Positions 53,611-62,111 of a stretch of 64,000 nt of DNA are shown piece after piece (the first letter of the stretch is position 1; each line of letters opens with the position of its first letter). The stretch comes from Gammaproteobacteria bacterium (lineage in GTDB: Bacteria; Pseudomonadota; Gammaproteobacteria; Xanthomonadales; SZUA-36), in NCBI GenBank assembly GCA_021772915.1, contig JAJFLB010000026.1:62001-126000 (forward strand), read 5' to 3'. A program made the position numbers and the translations under genes. Under the pieces are notes generated by a model that searched no databases, was not told where the DNA came from, and saw only the letters and a program-made list of their open reading frames with translations.

Positions 53611-56600
53611 ATGCGATTTATGTTCAATATTATAATGACATTCAGATTAACAGGACCGGCACCGGCGATAGATACTCTACGGTCATCCACTTGCCTGATC
53701 CTGGGCTTACTATTTGCCCTCGCTGTGATGACGCAGTCCGTGGTGGCCCAGGAGAACAGCTCCCGCGAGCAGCAGGAGTACTTTGTCCATCAAAATGCGG
53801 ATGAGGCATTGTTGATCAGGATCAACACCTTCGAAGCCGATTTCGAAGTCAGCTTGCTCGATCCAGAGGGCAGACCATTGCTTGTCTCGAAAATTGGCAA
53901 CAGCCGTCTGGTTCCGGTATTTCAATTCGTTAACGCAGTCAGGAGTCCACGACAACTCGATATCAGGGTATTTTCCGACCAAAACACCCGTCGTAGCAAA
54001 TTCAGTCTTGGCCTTACCCGGATTACCATCTGGGACGACAGAAGTGAGCGACTGGCACAGGCATATCAGAATCTGTCTTTTGGAGCTGAGACACTCGTGA
54101 CGGAAACGCCGGCGAACTGGACGGTGAAAATCAACAGCCTAATCAAGGCAGCCGGTGTGTTTCAAAGCATGGGTATGAAGGAACTGGGTGCCTGGTCCAC
54201 GTACCTGGCTGCACACCTCATCCATTTTCACCTCCACGACTACAGCATCGCGCTTGACATGATCCGTGACATTTTGGCGGATCTCAAAGGGTCCCGGTGG
54301 CAGGAAATCATCCTGGCCACATTGCAATTGCAAAGTGACACACTCATCAAACTGCGGGAAGCAGGTTCTATGCGAGTTTCTGCATCTGGTGCGGACAAGG
54401 TTCAAACAGCTTTGTTGCAAGTAGCAGAACTCGCCAAGTCCATGGATTTTCAATACGAAAGAGCGCTTGCCATCAAAAAAAGCGGGGCAGAATATGCATC
54501 CCGATCAATGTATCCACAGGCCCTTGAGCAGTTTCAGCTGGCGCTGGAGATTGCTGAATCAATCGGTGATGACAAGCTGGCCACTGCGATTCGGGAAAGT
54601 ATCGTACAGGTGCATACAAACCAGGGGGACACGCCGGCATCAGGTACCGTTTTGCGGGAGATTGAGGCACAACTGACTACCCGGGAGGCCGGTGAAGCCC
54701 TGGCCGTTAACTTGCTGCAGCAGGGTCGCCTGTTGATGTCTGGTTACCAATACACGCAGGCAATCAACGTACTGTTGCAGGCACTGGAGCATGAAAATGA
54801 CAGTGCGACCCGTCGGCAAATCAATTTTGAACTGGCGAGGGCACTCTATGAATCCGGTGATTGGGGGCAATCCCTGGGCTACGTTCTTGCAGCACAAGTG
54901 TACCGTGGGCCGGGAATTGTCCAGCGGCCCAATTCTACAATTGATATTGGTGAAGGCTTGAGAATTCTGGCCAACATATACCGCACCCAGACAAATTTTT
55001 CGCAAATGAAGCAGGTCAGGAGGGCCCAGGGACAATTTATTCGATCCGGGTTGGGAACAACCGGAGACAACTATGCTGGTTACCTCTATGAGAAGGGGCT
55101 GGATGAACGCACTCAGGGGATCAGTGCGCGTGGGCGGGCACAAGCCTTGTTCCGGCAAAGTTACGAGGCAGCAGCCGGAGGTGGCTGGTCACCCCTGGAA
55201 CACCTGTCACGGTTACAGTTCTGTGCCTTAATGAGACCGGTAGACAAGGCGTTGGCGTTTTGCTCACCCACCGCTACACGCAAATCTTATGATGCACTCC
55301 ACGCCAACGGTTCGTTGAGACAGGTCGTCGAAGCCATGTACCTGCGGGCAAAATTCCTGGTAACACGCGGCAAACATAACCAGGCCATTACACTGCTGGA
55401 CGGGTTGGTTGCTGAAGTTCACTTCCTTCGCGACACACTCCCCGGGGGATTGGGCGCCTGGTATTGGCAACGGGCCGAGACGATTTTTGAGTTTTATCTG
55501 ACATTGCTGATGACCGCTGAAGAGCAGGGCGGTGTTCAGGATGAAATCAACGGTCTCCAGTCGCTCCTGGCGCTCAGCAGGATCAGGTTTGCCATGGGAC
55601 CTAGCCCGGCGCCGGGCGACCTCGCCGCGGAAGTTGAGCAATTAAGAGTTTCGTTAACGCAATCTGACGGCAGGAATCGCCCTGGAGACGCGAGCAGTAC
55701 AAAAAAACATGATGACAAACAGATGGAATCACTCCGTTCGCAGTTCAGACAGAGGTTCAGGTTCCTGTCTAAAACCGGCGTACAAAAACATGTGCGCGGT
55801 CTCAACAAGAATGAAGCCGTGCTCACTTATCATATTACCCCTTCAGCCGCCCACCTGTGGATCGCCGGCAAAGGCAGGATTACCCGCCGGCGGTTAGCTG
55901 GTGCACAAGCGATCCAGTCGACACTGCAGGCCGCACGTAACGGTCTGTCCGGAGTTGGCGGTGCAGCGTTCGAGCAACAAATTGGCCAGTTGGGCAAATA
56001 TTTGATCGCACCGGTTGCAGATTCGCTACCGGAGACCATCTACTTGATTCCGGCCGGTCCCTTGCTGGGTTTTCCGCTGGACGCCATACGACACGACGGG
56101 CATTACCTCGCCGAACACCACAATGTGGTTAACCTGATGTCTTTCCCGGCCCGACCCAGGCCGTCCGAATACTTACGTGTGGGTAGCACCAAACCACGTG
56201 AATTCTTCCTGGCCGGCCATCCACAGGACTACGTTGCCGGATACGCAAGTCAATTGGAGACCTCGACTGAGGTTCAGGCGGTAGCGCGTATATTTGTCGG
56301 TCCGGGTTTGCACATTGTTCAGGGCCGTGCCCTGCTGGCAGACGAATTTCACGACCCACGATTCCAAAGGGCAGACCTGGTTCATCTGGCGATGCCGGGG
56401 GTCATTGACCCGCAACATCCAGGACATTCAAGCCTGGAGCTTTCCGAGGCCGGCCGTGGTCTGGGCAGGGAAAGCATTGGCTCTGCAGATATCCAGAAAT
56501 TTGCATTGAAAGCAAACCTTGTTTTCCTGAGTGCAACCAGAATTGGGGCTGGCCCAAGTGGGAAGTTTGAGCATCGACTGGGGATTGTTTCCGGTTTTCT

Positions 56601-56805
56601 GGACGCCGGTGCCCAAGCCGTGGTCAGCAGCCTCTGGACCAGCGATGGTGATGTTGGCAAACAGTTTGTGGCGGACTTTTACCACCGTTTGAACACTTCT
56701 GGAAACATTGTCACAGCGCTGGCTGACACCAAGCGTCAGTACCTGGTAAACCCAGGGGTAGGCAAACCGGCTGACTGGGCTGGTTTACAGCTTTTTACCA
56801 AGTAG
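53611..56805 (+). CDS. Exported TPR-CHAT domain protein, probably catalytically inactive
   Basis: About 1064 residues. The start is uncertain: ATG 53611, ATG 53635 or TTG 53599; none has a good Shine-Dalgarno. A signal peptide (LILGLLFALAVMTQSVVA) implies export. A beta-rich N-domain about 40-150 is followed by TPR-like helical repeats to about 700 and a CHAT domain in the last 330 residues (LIPAGPLLGFPLDAIRHDG, ADLVHLAMPGVIDP, LVFLSATRIGAG). The usual CHAT His (H-G motif) is Pro and the nucleophilic Cys (S-A-C) is Thr, so protease activity is unlikely. Divergent from the VWA operon. Confidence 0.8.
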   Translation: MRFMFNIIMTFRLTGPAPAIDTLRSSTCLILGLLFALAVMTQSVVAQENSSREQQEYFVHQNADEALLIRINTFEADFEVSLLDPEGRPLLVSKIGNSRLVPVFQFVNAVRSPRQLDIRVFSDQNTRRSKFSLGLTRITIWDDRSERLAQAYQNLSFGAETLVTETPANWTVKINSLIKAAGVFQSMGMKELGAWSTYLAAHLIHFHLHDYSIALDMIRDILADLKGSRWQEIILATLQLQSDTLIKLREAGSMRVSASGADKVQTALLQVAELAKSMDFQYERALAIKKSGAEYASRSMYPQALEQFQLALEIAESIGDDKLATAIRESIVQVHTNQGDTPASGTVLREIEAQLTTREAGEALAVNLLQQGRLLMSGYQYTQAINVLLQALEHENDSATRRQINFELARALYESGDWGQSLGYVLAAQVYRGPGIVQRPNSTIDIGEGLRILANIYRTQTNFSQMKQVRRAQGQFIRSGLGTTGDNYAGYLYEKGLDERTQGISARGRAQALFRQSYEAAAGGGWSPLEHLSRLQFCALMRPVDKALAFCSPTATRKSYDALHANGSLRQVVEAMYLRAKFLVTRGKHNQAITLLDGLVAEVHFLRDTLPGGLGAWYWQRAETIFEFYLTLLMTAEEQGGVQDEINGLQSLLALSRIRFAMGPSPAPGDLAAEVEQLRVSLTQSDGRNRPGDASSTKKHDDKQMESLRSQFRQRFRFLSKTGVQKHVRGLNKNEAVLTYHITPSAAHLWIAGKGRITRRRLAGAQAIQSTLQAARNGLSGVGGAAFEQQIGQLGKYLIAPVADSLPETIYLIPAGPLLGFPLDAIRHDGHYLAEHHNVVNLMSFPARPRPSEYLRVGSTKPREFFLAGHPQDYVAGYASQLETSTEVQAVARIFVGPGLHIVQGRALLADEFHDPRFQRADLVHLAMPGVIDPQHPGHSSLELSEAGRGLGRESIGSADIQKFALKANLVFLSATRIGAGPSGKFEHRLGIVSGFLDAGAQAVVSSLWTSDGDVGKQFVADFYHRLNTSGNIVTALADTKRQYLVNPGVGKPADWAGLQLFTK

Positions 56806-56847
56806 TCACCCGACTGCGCTCCGTATATAGCTTGGCTGGAGGTTCCG

Positions 56848-58407
56848 TCAGGGCATCTGCTGCACGACAATCACCTCTATTAGCTGTGGCCCCGGGTCAG
56901 CCATTGCGGCACCAAACTGTTGGTGAAATTCCTCTGCTGTCGTAGCGCGTGTGGCCGGCACACCTAATCCCTTCGCCAGCTCAACCCAGTTGATATCCGG
57001 ACAGGAGAGGTCAAACATGGAGAGGGTCTTGGGGGTGGGCTTCCCGGCACCGACCCTGGCCAGTTCAATATTGAGAATCGCGTAACTGCGGTTATTCATG
57101 ATGACCACGGTGACATCGGTATTTTCCCTGGCCATGGACCACAGTGCCTGAACGGTATACATCGCGCTGCCGTCGGCCTGCAAAGCGATCACTTTGCGGT
57201 CTGGACAGGCGATGGCTGCGCCCAGACTCAGGGGTAGCCCCTGGCCAATGGCGCCACCGGTAATGGTCATCCAGTCATGTGGTGGCGCGTTCTGTGTAGC
57301 CGGAAACATGGCCAGACCACAAGTGGCTGCCTCATCTGAAACAATCGCGTTCCTGGGCATGAGTTGAGCCACAGTCAGGGCGATTGCCAGTGGGGTAAGC
57401 TCACCCGTAGGTGCAGGCTGTCGGGTGGCGGGCGCTGCTGTAATTGCGGGTTCGGTCGCATTGATTGCGACTGCCAGATCTGCAAGGGCAGTGCTTGTAT
57501 CCTGGTCAACTTCAGCCAGAGTAATGATGTCACACTGTTCCGGACTCAGCGTGCTTCTCAGCCCGGGATAGGCGAAAAATGATACCGGGGCGCTGGCACC
57601 GACCAGTATAAGTTGCTCGAGACCACTTAAAACTTCCATGGCCTGCTCGGCGAAGTAGGGTAATCGCTCGACGGCGACCCGCCCATTGCCACGTTGCAAG
57701 CGGGCCGGGAAGGTCTCACATATGATTCGTGTCCCGGTGGCCCTGGCGATACGTCCGGCGGCTTCAAGACTTTGTTCACGCAGGGCATGGCCACCCAAGA
57801 ACAGGGCCGTGGATTTGTCATTGGAAAGTAGACTGGCCACACTGGAAATGACCTGAGTGGATACCTCGTCCGGTTTTTCGGGGGCCATGGCAGCGTGAAC
57901 TTGTGTGGCCTCCTCCCAGGCATGATTGGCGGGTGCGACCAGGGTCGCCACCTTACCCCAACCCTGCAACGAGGCCTGCACGGCCCGCGCCCCGGCCGCA
58001 GCCAGATCATCGGCCGATTCAGACACCGCCACCCAGTCCGAAGCCAGTCTTGCGTGTGCGGGTACGTCCGAAGTCAATGGTGCGTCAAATTGCAAGTGAT
58101 ACGTGGCATGGTCGCCAACAATGTTGACCAGTGGGACGTGAGCCCGCTTGGCGTTGTGCTGGTTGGCCATGGAGTTGGAGAAGCCCGAGCCGACGTGCAA
58201 CAACGTCACCGCGGGTTTGTCGCGCATACGAGCGTATCCGTCGGCAGCGCCGGACGCCACACCTTCGAACAGGCACAGCACCGCACGCATTTCCTCACGT
58301 TTGCCAATGGCAGACACCAGCTGCATTTCAGAGGTCCCGGGATTGGCGAAACAAACTTTCACACCACTGTTAACCAAGGTTTCAAGCAGGCGTTCTGCAC
58401 CGTTCAT
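56848..58407 (-). CDS. Thiamine-diphosphate-dependent enzyme, benzoylformate decarboxylase/acetolactate synthase-like
   Basis: 519 residues in three domains. The N-terminal Pyr domain has NPGTSE, the activating Glu48 in LFEGVASGAADGYARM, and His71 in LLHVGSG, matching Glu47 and His70 of Pseudomonas benzoylformate decarboxylase. The C-terminal PP domain has ADGSAMYTVQALW and VVIMNNRSY binding the diphosphate and metal. It likely decarboxylates a 2-oxo acid to an aldehyde or ligates it. It overlaps the FAD oxidase gene by four bases, so it acts in the same pathway. Acetolactate synthase is the annotation it would often receive, but context favours decarboxylase. Confidence 0.82.
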   Translation of the reverse strand: MNGAERLLETLVNSGVKVCFANPGTSEMQLVSAIGKREEMRAVLCLFEGVASGAADGYARMRDKPAVTLLHVGSGFSNSMANQHNAKRAHVPLVNIVGDHATYHLQFDAPLTSDVPAHARLASDWVAVSESADDLAAAGARAVQASLQGWGKVATLVAPANHAWEEATQVHAAMAPEKPDEVSTQVISSVASLLSNDKSTALFLGGHALREQSLEAAGRIARATGTRIICETFPARLQRGNGRVAVERLPYFAEQAMEVLSGLEQLILVGASAPVSFFAYPGLRSTLSPEQCDIITLAEVDQDTSTALADLAVAINATEPAITAAPATRQPAPTGELTPLAIALTVAQLMPRNAIVSDEAATCGLAMFPATQNAPPHDWMTITGGAIGQGLPLSLGAAIACPDRKVIALQADGSAMYTVQALWSMARENTDVTVVIMNNRSYAILNIELARVGAGKPTPKTLSMFDLSCPDINWVELAKGLGVPATRATTAEEFHQQFGAAMADPGPQLIEVIVVQQMP

Positions 58408-59813
58408 GAAGTCGTCCCCGCTCCTGAATTCTGGCGAAAGATCTTTCCCGGATTGAGTATGCCCCTGGGGTCCAGAGCCCGTTTGAGGGTCCGCATCAGG
58501 GTGATCTCCGCCGGACTGCGGGAATATTTTAGGTAGGCCCGTTTGAACAGCCCGATGCCGTGTTCAGCTGAGACTACACCTGAGCACTGACCCAGTGCCT
58601 GGTAAATGATGCTCTCCACCGCCCGTGCGGTGGTTTCCTCAAGACTGCCGACAGTGATAACAAGATGGATATTTCCGTCACCGAGGTGTCCAAACACGAC
58701 CATTTTTGAATCTGGCCACTTTTCGCTTAGTTGCCTACGAACGTCACCGACATAGTCATCCATTTGCGATATGTCCAGGCTGATGTCGAAGGTCATTGGC
58801 GGATACAAGCCTTCCACCAGTCCCTCGATGTCATCACGGATGCCCCAGAGTGCATTACGTTGCTGTTTACTCTGGGCAATCGTCGCATCCACCAGCAGTC
58901 CTTCTCCCAATGCTTGCTCAAGGGCCGACTCGAACCGGGCCTGGTCGGCTTGCTGGTGACCACCGGTGGACTCGAGCAAGACGTAAAACTCGTGAGTCGG
59001 CTCCAGTGGTGTGCCGTGTTTCGATCCATCACCGATGACCAGCGTATAAAAATCATTCCACATCACTTCAAACGCACTGAGCGTCCCGCCCAATGCTGCG
59101 TCAATGTGGTGCAAAAATTGTCCCAGCTGGTCAAACTGTGCAATCGCAACCAGTGCCGTGTTGCAAGACCGGGGCAGGGGACGTAAGCGCAGAACGGCAC
59201 GGGTAATGACACCCAATGTGCCCTCCGAGCCAATGAACAGCTGTTTCAGGTCATAACCCGTGTTGTTTTTGAGCACTCCGGACAGAGAGGAAATGACCGT
59301 ACCATCTGCCAAGACCGCCTCGACACCCAACAATTGCTCACGTGTCATGCCGTAGCGTATGACACTGTTACCACCTGCGTTGGTGGCAATATTTCCACCA
59401 ATGGTGCAGCTGCCACGTGCGCCCAGATCCAAAGGAAATAACAAACCGGTAGCTTCTGCGGCTTCCTGGACCGTTTGCAAGGCTACGCCGGCCTCTACCC
59501 GCATGCTTCGATTGACCGTATCCACGGCTTCGATGGCACGCATCCGCTCCAGTGATAGCACAATGTCACGTGTGTCACAGATCGCACCACCCGCCAAACC
59601 GGTCAAACCACCATGGGTAACCACGGTCTGGCCAGTGGAGTGGCAAATTTTCAGTACTTCTGAAACTTCCTGTGTGCTTCCGGGGCGGACGATGGCTTTG
59701 GCCAGGCAGCCACTCGTCTGTGACCAGGAATCCACCCGTCCTGCAACATCCTCTCCCAGCAATATGCCTTTGGAGCCGACGATTACTTCGATTTGTTTTA
59801 GTATATTATTCAA
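58404..59813 (-). CDS. FAD-linked 2-hydroxy acid dehydrogenase (GlcD/D-lactate dehydrogenase-like)
   Basis: 469 residues. The PCMH FAD-binding half has VVTHGGLTGLAGGA and ARGSCTIGGNIATNAGGNSV. The C-terminal FAD-oxidase half has the metal/substrate His motif VFGHLGDGNIHLVI and SAEHGIGLFKRAYL. Family members oxidise D-2-hydroxy acids such as lactate, glycolate or 2-hydroxyglutarate to 2-oxo acids. It is preceded by the aldehyde dehydrogenase gene (4 bp gap) and overlaps the ThDP enzyme gene, defining a three-gene operon. Confidence 0.88.
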   Translation of the reverse strand: MNNILKQIEVIVGSKGILLGEDVAGRVDSWSQTSGCLAKAIVRPGSTQEVSEVLKICHSTGQTVVTHGGLTGLAGGAICDTRDIVLSLERMRAIEAVDTVNRSMRVEAGVALQTVQEAAEATGLLFPLDLGARGSCTIGGNIATNAGGNSVIRYGMTREQLLGVEAVLADGTVISSLSGVLKNNTGYDLKQLFIGSEGTLGVITRAVLRLRPLPRSCNTALVAIAQFDQLGQFLHHIDAALGGTLSAFEVMWNDFYTLVIGDGSKHGTPLEPTHEFYVLLESTGGHQQADQARFESALEQALGEGLLVDATIAQSKQQRNALWGIRDDIEGLVEGLYPPMTFDISLDISQMDDYVGDVRRQLSEKWPDSKMVVFGHLGDGNIHLVITVGSLEETTARAVESIIYQALGQCSGVVSAEHGIGLFKRAYLKYSRSPAEITLMRTLKRALDPRGILNPGKIFRQNSGAGTTS

Positions 59814-59817
59814 CTAG

Positions 59818-61272
59818 TTATTTCTTTAACTTAATAATTAAATTTAAGACTGTATCCGCCAATTTTCCATAGGGTGGTGCAAGATACTTCAATGCACTGA
59901 AGCCGGACTGGTAAAAAACCGGACGCAGCTTGGAGAAAGCAGCGAACCCCTCATAACCGTGATAGTGACCCATTCCACTGGAGCCCACACCACCGAACGG
60001 CAAATCGTGCTGTGCAGGGTGGAGCATCGCGTCGTTAATGCAGACACCACCGGACATGACATGCTTGAGGTAGAAGTTCTGTAACTCCCGGATATTTGTA
60101 AAGGTATAGAATGCCAGGGGACGTTCACGCTTGTTGACGTAGGCAAGTACGTCTGAGTGATCAGTATAGGCAATTATTGGGAGAATCGGACCAAAGATCT
60201 CCCGTTGCATCAGAATCATCTCATCCGATGGGTTCAAAACAAGCTGTGGCGGCAATTTCCGCATGTTCCGAGCGGTATCCTGGCCGGCTGCAAGTTCGAT
60301 CAGGGTCGCACCGTGCTGTTTTGCATCGGCCAGCGTAGCGATTAATCGCTCGTAAGACTTTTGATCAATAATGGAGGTGTAATCAGGGCTGTTAATATCG
60401 GGACAGTGTTTGCTTACCCAGGTTTTCGCCCGGTCCACAAATTCATCAAGCTTGTCCGCCGGAACAAACAGGTAGTCCACATCGACACAGACTTGTCCGG
60501 CATTAAACAACTTGGCGGCGATGATCCGCTCGACGGCTTTTTGTAACGGATAATCGGGGGCAATCACGGCCGGTGACTTGCCACCCAGTTCCAGTGTAAC
60601 CGGGGTCAGGTTTTTTGCCGCTGCCGCCATTACGGCCTTACCGGTGGTGGCGGAGCCCGTGAAGAGCAGGTGGTCAAACGGCAATTGCGAGAACTGGATA
60701 CCCACCTGTCCTGTCTCTTCAAAAATACGTAGTTTCTCCGGTGGGAAGTAGTTCGGTACCAGGTCGATTAGCAAACGGGTCAGGTGCCGGGAGTTTTCCG
60801 ACATCTTGACCATGGCCCGGTTGCCGGCCGCAAAAATGTAGATCAGGGGGGTAGCGCTGAGCTGGATAGGAAAGTTCCACGGCACGATAACACCTACTAC
60901 ACCAAGGGGTTGCGGTATCACACGGTTTTTTGCACCGGGATATAAACTGAAGTCAATTTTGCGGCGTTGGATCCTCATCCATTTTTTGAGGTTCTTCAGC
61001 GCAAATTTTAGACCGTCCATCACCATGATGAATTCACCCAGCAAGGTCTCGTGACGCGAACGATTGCCGTAGTCCTTATTGATGGCAGCAATGATTGCAG
61101 GGCGGTTTTCGGTGAGCATTCGCCGCAGTGCCGTCAAATCAGCCTTTCGCTGTACGTAATCCGGGTTTGGGGCCGCAAAGTAGGCTGTACGCTGTTGCTC
61201 GAGACAGCGTGTCAGCTCATCCGTGCTTGCAGATTTTGAGTTGACCTGCGGGTCCTGCACAAGGGTGCTCAT
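59818..61272 (-). CDS. Aldehyde dehydrogenase, coniferyl-aldehyde dehydrogenase type
   Basis: 484 residues from the ATG at 61272, with GAGGAG nine bases upstream. Asn133 is in PWNFP, the general base Glu228 in LELGGKSP, and the nucleophile Cys262 in NAGQVCVDVDY. The short form without a long N-terminus and a hydrophobic C-terminus matches the CalB/fatty-aldehyde group. It oxidises an aldehyde to the acid with NAD(P). As first gene of the operon it would complete the conversion begun by the other two enzymes. Confidence 0.88.
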   Translation of the reverse strand: MSTLVQDPQVNSKSASTDELTRCLEQQRTAYFAAPNPDYVQRKADLTALRRMLTENRPAIIAAINKDYGNRSRHETLLGEFIMVMDGLKFALKNLKKWMRIQRRKIDFSLYPGAKNRVIPQPLGVVGVIVPWNFPIQLSATPLIYIFAAGNRAMVKMSENSRHLTRLLIDLVPNYFPPEKLRIFEETGQVGIQFSQLPFDHLLFTGSATTGKAVMAAAAKNLTPVTLELGGKSPAVIAPDYPLQKAVERIIAAKLFNAGQVCVDVDYLFVPADKLDEFVDRAKTWVSKHCPDINSPDYTSIIDQKSYERLIATLADAKQHGATLIELAAGQDTARNMRKLPPQLVLNPSDEMILMQREIFGPILPIIAYTDHSDVLAYVNKRERPLAFYTFTNIRELQNFYLKHVMSGGVCINDAMLHPAQHDLPFGGVGSSGMGHYHGYEGFAAFSKLRPVFYQSGFSALKYLAPPYGKLADTVLNLIIKLKK

Positions 61273-61332
61273 TGAGTGCTGCTCCTCAAGAGATTAATCC
61301 AAAAAAAGAATAGAACGTAAGGCTAACATAAG

Positions 61333-61348
61333 ACTAATCATGATTAGT
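61333..61348. promoter_or_regulatory. Perfect 16 bp palindrome, likely operator
   Basis: ACTAATCATGATTAGT equals its own reverse complement. It lies about 60 bp upstream of the aldehyde dehydrogenase start and just before the divergent membrane-protein gene. Two TTAACG direct repeats follow nearby. No regulator gene is adjacent. Confidence 0.55.
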
Positions 61349-61388
61349 GATTAACGTCAGCTTAACGCTGCGTAAGTATGATGCGGCT

Positions 61389-62108
61389 GTGCACAGAACT
61401 GACCACTCAACCGGGCGTCAATCCCGGCAGCGCATAATTGGACGAAAAGCCACGATCTGGCTCGCGCTGGGTACTGCCATCGGATTGCACCTGATTATTT
61501 TGTCACTGCCGATATCCTGGCAATTCCCCGGTCAGAAAGGTTGGCCCGCGCAGATAGTGGTCCAGCTAACCACAATAGACCCCGTACACCCTCAACAACA
61601 ACCGGTTTTACCACCCGATAAGTCCGTTCCCGAGCCAACTTTCGTACCGGCTCCCCAAACTGTTGAGGCTGGACCGGTGGAAGCAGCAATTAAGTCCCCA
61701 GAATCATTGCTGCCGCCCGGTCAGGTCCGGCCACATGATCTGGAACATATGGACGCAGTGGAAAGAAGCCGCTTAACCAGCACCATCCTGTCCCGGCAAT
61801 TCATCACGGAAAAGTCCGTGGCGGACCGTATATTTGGCTTGCCGCTGGAACAACGCGACCCCGATGAGGGAAGGGGATTTCATTTTCCGCATAGGCAAGA
61901 CATGGTTTCCATGCTCGACCAGCCTTTGCCAAATATCCCGTTTGAATATTCACCCGGGCTGATTCATTTTGCCTATGACCCGGGTTTGAAGGGTGAATTA
62001 CAGCGATTCTGGGATGTTATTACGCCTGAGTTTGGGTGGACCACGAAGCATGGTACTGAGGTGAAGTGCATCTGGGTGCTGGTGATTGGGGGCTGTGGGT
62101 GGAAATAA
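61389..62108 (+). CDS. Proline-rich single-pass membrane protein, unknown function
   Basis: 239 residues from the GTG at 61389; a GTG at 61347 would start inside the palindrome and is less likely. A basic N-terminus precedes one membrane helix (IWLALGTAIGLHLIILSLPI), then a Pro/Gln-rich periplasmic linker and a globular end finishing EVKCIWVLVIGGCGWK. The layout recalls TonB-like energy transducers, but the C-terminal domain is not one I recognise. It is convergent with the MATE gene, 3 bp apart. Confidence 0.6.
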   Translation: MHRTDHSTGRQSRQRIIGRKATIWLALGTAIGLHLIILSLPISWQFPGQKGWPAQIVVQLTTIDPVHPQQQPVLPPDKSVPEPTFVPAPQTVEAGPVEAAIKSPESLLPPGQVRPHDLEHMDAVERSRLTSTILSRQFITEKSVADRIFGLPLEQRDPDEGRGFHFPHRQDMVSMLDQPLPNIPFEYSPGLIHFAYDPGLKGELQRFWDVITPEFGWTTKHGTEVKCIWVLVIGGCGWK

Positions 62109-62111
62109 TAC

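Noticed and set aside
53599-53636. TTGACA...TATAAT as a promoter for the CHAT gene
   Set aside because: The hexamers are 26 bp apart, outside the usable 15-19 bp spacing.
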